Position numbers and translations under genes: made by a program. This document shows, piece by piece, positions 1 to 4,874 of a stretch of DNA of 6,408 nt. Position 1 is the first letter of the stretch, and every line of letters starts with the position of its first letter. The notes below the pieces were generated by a model that did no database searches, was not told the DNA's origin, and was given only the letters and a program-made list of their open reading frames with translations. This stretch comes from an uncultured Lachnospiraceae bacterium. GTDB lineage: Bacteria > Bacillota > Clostridia > Lachnospirales > Lachnospiraceae. The stretch covers positions 1 to 6,408 of the forward strand of contig CACZTA010000382.1 of the NCBI GenBank assembly GCA_902783935.1, given 5' to 3'.

Positions 1-71
1 CCAAGAACGGGCTCGAACCGTCGACCTCCAGCGTGACAGGCTGGCATTCTAACCAACTGAACTACTTGGCC
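1..71 (-). tRNA. tRNA-Asp (anticodon GTC), 3' end cut by window edge
   Basis: Read on the minus strand, the cloverleaf starts GGCCAAG. It has a D arm, an anticodon stem CCAGC/GCTGG enclosing loop CTGTCAC (anticodon GTC at 35-37), and a T arm GACGG/CCGTT with loop TTCGAGC. The acceptor 3' strand begins CTTGG and would be completed by CC plus the discriminator base just outside the window. It decodes aspartate codons. It is the last of three tRNAs in the transcript, 9 nt after tRNA-Val. Whether CCA is encoded cannot be seen here. Confidence 0.95.
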
Positions 72-80
72 TAAAAAATA

Positions 81-153
81 TGGGCGTAATAGGGCTCGAA
101 CCTATGACCTCCTGCTTGTAAGGCAGATGCTCTCCCAGCTGAGCTATACCCCC
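81..153 (-). tRNA. tRNA-Val (anticodon TAC)
   Basis: A 73-nt cloverleaf on the minus strand. It has D arm GCTC/GAGC, anticodon stem TCTGC/GCAGG with loop CTTACAA (anticodon TAC at 118-120), variable loop AGGTC, T arm ATAGG/CCTAT with loop TTCGAGC, and discriminator A. CCA is not encoded (the next bases read TAT). The acceptor strands are GGGGGTA and TACGCCC, which pair everywhere except position 4:69, where G faces G. All other conserved positions look intact, so it is called functional. It lies 10 nt after tRNA-Met and 9 nt before tRNA-Asp. Confidence 0.95.
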
Positions 154-163
154 TCGAAAAAAA

Positions 164-237
164 TAGCGGCGAGTGGAGTCGAACCACCGACCTTCCGGGT
201 ATGAACCGGACGCTCTAGCCAACTAAGCTACACCGCC
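164..237 (-). tRNA. tRNA-Met, elongator (anticodon CAT)
   Basis: A 74-nt cloverleaf on the minus strand. Acceptor GGCGGTG pairs with CGCCGCT, including G1-U72 and U6-G67 wobbles, followed by discriminator A. The anticodon stem TCCGG/CCGGA encloses loop TTCATAC (anticodon CAT at 201-203), and the T loop is TTCGACT. CCA is not encoded. The anticodon stem lacks the three G-C pairs of initiator tRNA, and the overall sequence matches the known Firmicute elongator tRNA-Met pattern, including its G1-U72 pair. An isoleucine tRNA with a modified CAT anticodon is unlikely. It is the first tRNA of the cluster, about 30 nt downstream of the predicted transcription start. Confidence 0.93.
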
Positions 238-242
238 ATATC

Positions 243-267
243 GCGGTCAATATGGTTTTGTGACCGC
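243..267. repeat. Inverted repeat in the tRNA 5' leader
   Basis: GCGGTCA (243-249) and TGACCGC (261-267) are perfect 7-bp complements separated by 11 nt. They lie between the predicted transcription start (near 268) and the 5' end of tRNA-Met at 237. In the transcript they would fold as a hairpin at the very start of the pre-tRNA leader, perhaps protecting it or presenting it to RNase P. An operator role just downstream of the start site is equally possible. Confidence 0.5.
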
Positions 268-274
268 AACAAAT

Positions 275-303
275 ATGATACCAAAGGAGTTAAACAGTGT
301 CAA
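275..303 (-). promoter_or_regulatory. Sigma-70/A type promoter of the tRNA-Met-Val-Asp cluster
   Basis: On the minus strand a perfect -35 box TTGACA (298-303) is followed by a 17-nt spacer and a -10 box TATCAT (275-280). Transcription would start near 268, about 30 nt before tRNA-Met. Strong promoters of this form are usual for stable RNA genes. The -35 box lies inside a separate inverted repeat, listed on its own. Confidence 0.82.
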
Positions 304-309
304 CTGTTT
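292..309. repeat. 18-bp inverted repeat centred on the -35 box of the tRNA promoter
   Basis: Plus-strand AAACAGT (292-298) and ACTGTTT (303-309) are perfect 7-bp complements around a 4-nt centre, so the whole element reads AAACAGTTGACACTGTTT on the minus strand. The TTGACA -35 hexamer sits exactly in the middle. It could be a protein-binding operator or a weak hairpin in read-through RNA from lysA. In the direction of lysA transcription no U-run follows it, so it is not a normal terminator there. Confidence 0.55.
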
Positions 310-328
310 TTTTAGTGTTTTTTACTAT

Positions 329-1633
329 TTATAGTTCCCGGGCGACAAGATCTTCGAATGTCTCGCGTTTTACGGCAAGCCTTGATTCTCCGCCACTCAC
401 AATGACAAGTGCGGGGCGGGGAAGCTTGTTGTAGTTGGAAGACATCGAATAGTTGTAAGCGCCTGTCGTCAGAACGGCGATGATATCGCCGCGGGAGGGC
501 TTTGTTATGATAATGTCTTCAGCGATGCGGTCACCGCTCTCGCAGCAGCGTCCCGCGACTGTGCAGACAAACAGCTCTTCATCCGCATCAGGCGCCATGC
601 GGCTTGCGTTAAGTACCGTATATGAGGAACGGTAGAGCGCAAACCTAGGGTTGTCTGTCATTCCGCCATTGACAGTAATATAGTTTCTATAACCGTCAAC
701 GACTTTGATCCCGCCGGTTTCATAAAGCGTTACTCCGGCATCTGCTACGATGCTTCTGCCGGGCTCCATGTAAATGCGCGGGACGGGGAATCCGGTTCTC
801 TCGCAGCCGCGGTTCAGATGATCTGCTATCTCGGCGATGTTTGACGGTATGTTTACGACAGGATCGCTTGCGACATATCTTACACCGAAACCTCCGCCCA
901 GATTGAACACACTTGCGGTAAATCCGTATTTATCGCGCATGTCGCACGCAAAGGCCAGCAGGATGTCTACCTGATCGCAGAATGGGTCACTTTCAAATAT
1001 CTGAGATCCAATGTGACTGTGGAATCCGTTCAGAGCCACATTTTCGCATGACAGAGCCATTTTTACGATGCCTTCGGCCTGTCCGGTCTCTATGGGCGTA
1101 CCGAACTGAGAATCGACTTTTCCGGTCTTGACGGCGTCGAACGTATGAGGATCGATCCCGACTGAGACGCGGAGTAATATGTCTTGCCTGATCCCGCGTT
1201 CGCCTGCCTGGCGGTCGAGTTCGATAAGCTCGTTCACATTGTCTACTATGAAACAGCCAACGCCGCTATCGAGCGCATATGCGATATCGGCATCGGTCTT
1301 GTTATTGCCGTGGAAGAACAGTTTTTCCGCAGGAAATCCGGCGGATATTGCGGTGTAGATCTCGCCGGGCGATACGACATCCGCACACATTCCTTCTGAT
1401 TCAATAATCGGATAAATTCCCCTGAAACAAAGCGCCTTGCCGGCATAAAGCGCGGAAGACCCGGGAGGGAAGAGCTTTGTTATCGATTCGGTATAGAGCC
1501 TTGCGTTCTTCCTGATCCTGTCCTCATCGAGAACATAAAGGGGAGCCCCGTATTCTTTTACAAGATCAAGAGCGTCAACGCCCGCGATCGTAAGGTGTCC
1601 GTATTCATTTACGGCGAGATTGTCGTAAAGCAT
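329..1633 (-). CDS. lysA: Diaminopimelate decarboxylase
   Basis: Catalyses the last step of lysine synthesis: PLP-dependent decarboxylation of meso-diaminopimelate to L-lysine, in the cytoplasm. The 434-residue product has full family length. The N-terminal alanine-racemase-like barrel carries the PLP lysine in YAGKAL (K66), the HGNNK motif at 108-112, HSHIGSQ at 205-211 and the phosphate-binding GGGFG at 246-250. EPGRS follows at 290-294. The C-terminal beta domain holds the CESGD motif (C364-D368), which completes the active site across the dimer, and the GAY motif with Y393. The ATG is preceded on the minus strand by GAGG with 5-nt spacing. It is the last gene of the dapA-dapB-ddh-lysA operon, 86 bp after ddh. 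No good terminator follows, so some read-through into the tRNA cluster is possible. Family assignment is secure. Confidence 0.97.
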   Translation of the reverse strand: MLYDNLAVNEYGHLTIAGVDALDLVKEYGAPLYVLDEDRIRKNARLYTESITKLFPPGSSALYAGKALCFRGIYPIIESEGMCADVVSPGEIYTAISAGFPAEKLFFHGNNKTDADIAYALDSGVGCFIVDNVNELIELDRQAGERGIRQDILLRVSVGIDPHTFDAVKTGKVDSQFGTPIETGQAEGIVKMALSCENVALNGFHSHIGSQIFESDPFCDQVDILLAFACDMRDKYGFTASVFNLGGGFGVRYVASDPVVNIPSNIAEIADHLNRGCERTGFPVPRIYMEPGRSIVADAGVTLYETGGIKVVDGYRNYITVNGGMTDNPRFALYRSSYTVLNASRMAPDADEELFVCTVAGRCCESGDRIAEDIIITKPSRGDIIAVLTTGAYNYSMSSNYNKLPRPALVIVSGGESRLAVKRETFEDLVAREL

Positions 1634-1674
1634 GATTTCCTCTTTTCAAACTTTGTCGTATTCAGGAAAGCGTT

Positions 1675-1699
1675 CGAGGCTCCCCGCAGGAGAGCCCCG
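1675..1699 (-). other. Intercistronic RNA hairpin between ddh and lysA
   Basis: In the operon transcript the left arm CGGGGCTCTCC pairs over 11 positions (two G-U wobbles) with the right arm GGGGAGCCTCG, around the 3-nt loop TGC. The hairpin is GC-rich and should be stable. It lies 20 nt after the ddh stop codon and about 40 nt before the lysA start. No U-run follows, so it does not look like an intrinsic terminator. A role in mRNA processing, 3'-end stability of the upstream genes or lowering lysA expression is inference. Confidence 0.65.
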
Positions 1700-1719
1700 A
1701 ATGCAGCTGTCATTATGCC

Positions 1720-2700
1720 CTATAGCATATGTTCTCTCAAATATTCAGGTGTTTCCGGTGAAAGCAGGGCAGGCGGAATGTCGAACAACGTTCTGCAGCC
1801 TGTTTCGCCAGCCTGGTTCATCCTAAACGCGGCTCTCGCGCACGCGGCAAGCACGCTGCCGGTAAAGTACGGGTTGGAGTCCAGGTTGAGAGAGAATTCG
1901 ATCGTATCACCGTATTCATTGTTCCAACCCGTAGTACCGGTTCTGATAACGCTGCCTCCGTGCGGAAGACCGGCGTGATTCGCTTTCAACTCTTCCATTG
2001 TTATGAAAGTCACGGTCGTGTCATAATCCGAGAAATAGTTGGGCATTGTTACAATTGCGTTTTCGATTGCGGCAAGGTCTGCGCCTTCTTCGGCGACAAC
2101 ATAGCATTCCCTGGTATGCTTTTCTCTTGTCGTGAGAACCGGGTTTTCACCTGCTCTGACTCTTTCAAGCGCCTCGGGAACGGGTACCGTATACTGCCTG
2201 GCATCGATTACGCCGGGTATCCTTCTGATCGCGTCAGAATGGCCCTGGCTGACGCCGCGTCCCCAGAATGTATAATCCTGTCCGTTGGGAAGCGCGATAT
2301 TCGCGTAAAGTCTGCTTATCGAGAAGAGGCCGGGATCCCATCCGGTCGAGATCACAGCGATAGTTCCTGCCGCCTTTGCCGCTGCATCACAATTCGCGTA
2401 ATGTGTGGGAATATTGGCATGGGTATCAAAACTGTCAACTACACAGCATTTTGCAGCGATCTCAGGCGTCATGACCGGAAGATCGGTTGCGCTTCCACCA
2501 CAAAGTATGATCACGTCTGCTTCTTCCGCTACTTTGTCAAGATCCGAGTAGGGAACTACAGGTACACCTTCTGACTGTATTGTTACTCCGGCAGGGTCTC
2601 TTCTGGTCATTACGCAGATGAGTTCCATGTCATCAGCGTGTTTCACGGCTGATTCAACGCCGCGGCCGAGATTGCCGTATCCAGCTATAGCTATTTTCAT
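1720..2700 (-). CDS. ddh: meso-Diaminopimelate D-dehydrogenase
   Basis: NADPH-dependent reductive amination of tetrahydrodipicolinate (its open form) directly to meso-diaminopimelate, replacing the four-step succinylase/acetylase route. From the chosen ATG the protein has 326 residues, the usual length of the longer Ddh type known from Corynebacterium and Clostridia. It begins with a Rossmann dinucleotide site, GYGNLG at 7-12. Family signatures follow: DSFDTHANIP (89-98), STGWDPGLFSISRLY (118-132) and WGRGVSQGHSDA (146-157), the latter two part of the substrate pocket. An in-frame TTG 12 bases upstream would add four residues. The ATG at 2700 is preferred because GGAG lies 6 nt before it, and that same GGAG would fall inside the coding region if TTG were used. 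The gene lies 26 bp after dapB, within the lysine operon. Confidence 0.96.
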   Translation of the reverse strand: MKIAIAGYGNLGRGVESAVKHADDMELICVMTRRDPAGVTIQSEGVPVVPYSDLDKVAEEADVIILCGGSATDLPVMTPEIAAKCCVVDSFDTHANIPTHYANCDAAAKAAGTIAVISTGWDPGLFSISRLYANIALPNGQDYTFWGRGVSQGHSDAIRRIPGVIDARQYTVPVPEALERVRAGENPVLTTREKHTRECYVVAEEGADLAAIENAIVTMPNYFSDYDTTVTFITMEELKANHAGLPHGGSVIRTGTTGWNNEYGDTIEFSLNLDSNPYFTGSVLAACARAAFRMNQAGETGCRTLFDIPPALLSPETPEYLREHML

Positions 2701-2726
2701 TTTACTCTCCAATCCTTTTGCCCCCG

Positions 2727-3458
2727 TTAGTCGGCGAGGAGATCATCCATGTTGTAGAATCCCGCGGGTTTTCCGACCAGGAATTTAGCTGCGTCTACGG
2801 CGCCGTCAGCGAACAAAGCCCTGTCGTGTGCTTCATGTTTGAGTGTTATCGTCTGGGTATTTGTGCCAATCATGACTTCATGTATACCAACGATATTTCC
2901 CATACGTACCGACTGGATGCCGATATCGTTCGGTTCGCGTTTTTCAGAGCCGCTTCTGCCGCATTTGATGACTGAACCGGGTCTTGCTTCCTGAGCTGCT
3001 TCTGCAAGCATCAGTGCGGTTCCGCTCGGGGCGTCGAGTTTGCGGTTGTGATGCATCTCGATTATTTCTACTTCACCGTTGAATTTTTCGGCGACTTCTT
3101 TAACAAGCTTTGTCAGGATGGCTACGCCTACAGACATATTGCCCGATTTGAACACCGGGATCTGAGTCGACGCGTCACGAATCATGTCCATTTCTTCTTC
3201 AGTCTGGCCAGTCGTGCACACTATGACAGGAAGATTCTTCGCGATGCAGTAATCCATGAGCGTACGCGTTCCAAGATGATTCGAGAAGTCGATCACTATA
3301 TCGGCTTCGCCCTCGAACTCAGCGAGGGATTTGAGTGTGCCGTCATTTCCTGTGAAATCAACTCTTCCGACAGTCTCGAGCACATCGTCTTTTTCGATGA
3401 CTCCAGCGAGGACTTTTCCCATCGCGCCTGCAGCGCCGTTTATTATGACTCTGATCAT
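2727..3458 (-). CDS. dapB: 4-Hydroxy-tetrahydrodipicolinate reductase
   Basis: Reduces 4-hydroxy-tetrahydrodipicolinate to tetrahydrodipicolinate with NAD(P)H, the second step of the lysine branch. The 243-residue protein has the usual short bacterial length. The N-terminal Rossmann domain carries GAAGAMGK at 8-15, IDFS at 56-59 and TTG at 82-84. FKSGNMSVGV lies at 103-112. The catalytic segment EMHHNRKLDAPSGTA (134-148) supplies the paired histidines H136/H137, K140 and the substrate-binding loop. HEV (193-195) belongs to the C-terminal domain. The ATG overlaps the dapA stop as ATGA, so translation is probably coupled to dapA. An AAAGGTAGG purine stretch about 9 nt upstream is the likely ribosome site. 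The stop is TAA at 2727-2729. Identification is secure. Confidence 0.97.
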   Translation of the reverse strand: MIRVIINGAAGAMGKVLAGVIEKDDVLETVGRVDFTGNDGTLKSLAEFEGEADIVIDFSNHLGTRTLMDYCIAKNLPVIVCTTGQTEEEMDMIRDASTQIPVFKSGNMSVGVAILTKLVKEVAEKFNGEVEIIEMHHNRKLDAPSGTALMLAEAAQEARPGSVIKCGRSGSEKREPNDIGIQSVRMGNIVGIHEVMIGTNTQTITLKHEAHDRALFADGAVDAAKFLVGKPAGFYNMDDLLAD

Positions 3459-4345
3459 ACCGCGAGACCTACCTTTCTCATTTCAGCAAGCAGATTCTGA
3501 TAATGGTCTTCCTCCATCGGATAGAGCGGGCCTCTGAGCGCGTTCTCACAGAATCCCATTGCAGCGCATGCAGCTTTTACCGGGACCGGATTGACTTCAG
3601 AGAAGAGCGCCTTGACGAGCTGAGTATATTTCAACTGGAGCGCGAGGGAGCCCTTGATGTCTCCGTCAAACCACAGCTGGCACATGTCATGCGTTTCCTG
3701 CGGAACGACGTTTCCGAGGACTGAGATAACTCCGATACCGCCGCATGCGAGGAGGGGAACTATCTGGTCGTCGTTTCCGGAGTAAAGGTCGAGTCTTCCT
3801 TCCGTTCTCTGTACTGTTTCAACGATCTTAGCGATATCGTTGTTTGCTTCCTTGGTCGCGACGATGTTCTCGTGATCCGCGAGCTTCTCGTATGTTTTCG
3901 GCTCGATATTGATGCTCGTTCTTCCGGGTACGTTGTAGACGATGACCGGCACTGTCGCACAGTCAGCATATTCAGAGAAGTATCTGACGAGACCGTTCTG
4001 TGTGGTCTTGTTGTAATAAGGCGTAACCGCGAGGATTCCGTCAACTCCCGCTTCACATGCCATTCTCGTAAGGTTGACACCGTGAGCGAGGTCATTGCTT
4101 CCCGTGCATCCTACAACCGGAATACGGCCGTTTACGCGTTCAACGCAGTAGCTGATGACTTCGATGTGCTCTTTGTCGTTCAGCGTTGCGCATTCGCCTG
4201 TTGTTGCGGCTGCTACTATTGCGTCCGCTCCGTTCTCGATCTGCCAGTCGATGAGTTTGCCATAGCTTTCGAAGTCAACTCTTCCATCCTGAAACATCGG
4301 GGTAATGATTGCTGTTCCGCATCCTGTAAAAATTCTCTTCTTCAT
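3455..4345 (-). CDS. dapA: 4-Hydroxy-tetrahydrodipicolinate synthase
   Basis: Condenses pyruvate with L-aspartate semialdehyde, the committed step of lysine/diaminopimelate synthesis. The 296-residue TIM-barrel protein has every key residue of the Escherichia coli enzyme shifted by +4: T48/T49 in the TTGE motif, Y111 in YYNK, Y137 and R142 in YNVPGRT, and the Schiff-base lysine K165 in TKEAN. GGIGVISV lies at 202-209. The start is well supported: AAGGAGGAGT (4351-4360 on the complement) ends 5 nt before the ATG. It is the first gene of the operon, about 360 nt downstream of the predicted transcription start, behind the lysine riboswitch, so it should be repressed by lysine at the transcription level. 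Whether the enzyme is also feedback-inhibited cannot be judged from sequence alone. Confidence 0.97.
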   Translation of the reverse strand: MKKRIFTGCGTAIITPMFQDGRVDFESYGKLIDWQIENGADAIVAAATTGECATLNDKEHIEVISYCVERVNGRIPVVGCTGSNDLAHGVNLTRMACEAGVDGILAVTPYYNKTTQNGLVRYFSEYADCATVPVIVYNVPGRTSINIEPKTYEKLADHENIVATKEANNDIAKIVETVQRTEGRLDLYSGNDDQIVPLLACGGIGVISVLGNVVPQETHDMCQLWFDGDIKGSLALQLKYTQLVKALFSEVNPVPVKAACAAMGFCENALRGPLYPMEEDHYQNLLAEMRKVGLAV

Positions 4346-4370
4346 TTTGGACTCCTCCTTGGTTTCCTGT

Positions 4371-4394
4371 CCGCAGCATGTTCTTTAGCTGCGG
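4371..4394 (-). other. Leader hairpin just upstream of the dapA ribosome site
   Basis: In the dapA transcript CCGCAGC (4394-4388) and GCTGCGG (4377-4371) form a perfect 7-bp stem with a 10-nt A-rich loop. It lies after the riboswitch terminator and 10 nt before the AAGGAGGAG ribosome site, which it leaves free. It may stabilise the read-through mRNA or keep the ribosome site open. There is no U-run, so it is not a terminator. The function is unknown. Confidence 0.5.
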
Positions 4395-4449
4395 CGCGCC
4401 TTGTGGCGACTTGGTGATAATGACAGCTAGCTTGAGATGATCCAGAAAG

Positions 4450-4480
4450 AAAAAGGGAGCTTTGCGCGGACGCAGCTCCC
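4450..4480 (-). terminator. Rho-independent terminator of the lysine riboswitch
   Basis: On the minus strand GGGAGCT (4480-4474) pairs with AGCTCCC (4461-4455). An inner GCG/CGC helix lies above it with a TCCG loop and a two-A bulge, and five U residues (4454-4450) follow. It lies between the lysine aptamer and dapA, where the expression platform of an L-box riboswitch is expected. Lysine binding should favour this hairpin and stop transcription before dapA. Confidence 0.88.
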
Positions 4481-4537
4481 TGATACTCTTCTCATCACAC
4501 ACTTACGGCTCTCGCCGATTCGATGGTGCATATCAAT

Positions 4538-4700
4538 GATAGCGCTCCGCATCTTTCTGCGACAGTCAGACGGATCTTATTCCGCCTGCCCAGCAAGACC
4601 GCCATACAGCTCGGTCCGACTTCGGCGTTTGTCCCTTTCCCGGCATCGGCGCTGTACCACTTTGGTGCCGTTACTGATGACGAAACGCATCCTCTATCTC
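4538..4700 (-). promoter_or_regulatory. Lysine riboswitch (L-box) aptamer controlling dapA-dapB-ddh-lysA
   Basis: The transcript shows the conserved L-box core in order. GATAGAGG at the start is the 5' strand of P1 and is followed by CATCAGTAAC, the loop-E-like turn. Next come GGGAAAGGG, ACGCCGAAG, TTGCTGGGC, then ACTGTC with the GCAGAAAGATGC hairpin, and GGAGCGCTATC. P1 forms from GATAG (4698-4694) and CTATC (4542-4538). Two features confirm the fold. A P3 stem GACCG/CGGTC closes a loop containing GCTGTA (4610-4605), and this is a perfect complement of TACAGC (4656-4651) in the P2 loop, the expected kissing interaction. Known L-boxes switch lysine synthesis or transport genes off when lysine binds. 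The position before dapA and the terminator at 4450-4480 fit that. The exact outer boundary of P1 is uncertain by several bases. Confidence 0.93.
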
Positions 4701-4712
4701 AATTTGTACACT

Positions 4713-4741
4713 AATATATTATGGTTTCGTGGTTTTGTCAA
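4713..4741 (-). promoter_or_regulatory. Sigma-70/A type promoter of the dap operon
   Basis: On the minus strand a perfect -35 box TTGACA (4736-4741) is followed by a 17-nt spacer and a -10 box TATATT (4713-4718, five of six consensus bases). The start would fall near 4706, a few bases before the riboswitch P1 stem, as expected for an aptamer at the 5' end of the RNA. A-tract and T-tract DNA directly upstream (4745-4760) could act as an UP element. Confidence 0.85.
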
Positions 4742-4744
4742 GAG

Positions 4745-4760
4745 AAAAAACATGTTTTTT
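4745..4760. repeat. 16-bp perfect palindrome abutting the dap operon -35 box
   Basis: AAAAAACATGTTTTTT is fully self-complementary and ends 3 bp from the TTGACA box of the dapA promoter. It may be a bent AT-rich UP-like element or an operator. Its sequence alone does not say which. Confidence 0.45.
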
Positions 4761-4768
4761 ATGAATTT

Positions 4769-4787
4769 TTTGTTGGTATCCAACAAA
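4769..4787. repeat. 19-bp perfect inverted repeat in the dapA/pgeF divergent region
   Basis: TTTGTTGG (4769-4776) and CCAACAAA (4780-4787) are perfect 8-bp complements around TAT. The element lies about 28 bp upstream of the dapA -35 box and about 90 bp upstream of pgeF. No U-run follows on either strand, so it looks like a dimeric repressor or activator site, not a terminator. I do not recognise it as the site of a specific regulator. Confidence 0.5.
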
Positions 4788-4800
4788 GTGGCTGCTCGCT

Positions 4801-4829
4801 TTGCAGTTATGGCTGATATGTGGTATCTA
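4801..4829 (+). promoter_or_regulatory. Possible weak promoter of pgeF
   Basis: A TTGCAG box (4801-4806) and TATCTA (4824-4829) are separated by 17 nt on the plus strand, about 45 bp before the pgeF start codon. The -10 match is poor (three of six bases). It is the best-spaced candidate I see between the palindrome at 4769-4787 and the gene, and could need help from a regulator. Confidence 0.35.
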
Positions 4830-4874
4830 TTTTAGTAGTAAGTCTGTGATAACTCTTGATCATAAAGGCATGAT

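Noticed and set aside
164..237. Initiator tRNA-fMet
   Set aside because: The anticodon stem lacks the three consecutive G-C pairs, and the sequence matches the elongator pattern.
292..316. Plus-strand stem followed by a T run, resembling an intrinsic terminator
   Set aside because: No plus-strand gene lies upstream, the stem is AT-rich, and the same bases form a near-consensus minus-strand promoter for the tRNAs.
2701..2712. TTG start for ddh adding four residues
   Set aside because: It would place the GGAG ribosome site inside the coding region. The ATG at 2700 has correct spacing and gives the usual 326 residues.
4275..4502. Minus-strand 75-codon open frame in the dapA leader, a possible lysine leader peptide
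   Set aside because: It begins at a GTG without a ribosome site, runs through the terminator hairpin into dapA in another frame, and has no lysine-codon cluster. The riboswitch explains the region.
4346..4706. T-box leader for the lysine operon
   Set aside because: I see no T-box AGGGTGG-type antiterminator motif, while the L-box core and kissing loop are clear.
4437..4835. Plus-strand 132-codon open frame opposite the riboswitch
   Set aside because: It is fully antisense to the structured leader and dap promoter, has no ribosome site, and its product resembles nothing known to me.
4859..4874. ATCAT/ATGAT stem placing the pgeF ribosome site in a loop
   Set aside because: Only five AT-rich base pairs, too weak to claim as a regulatory structure.
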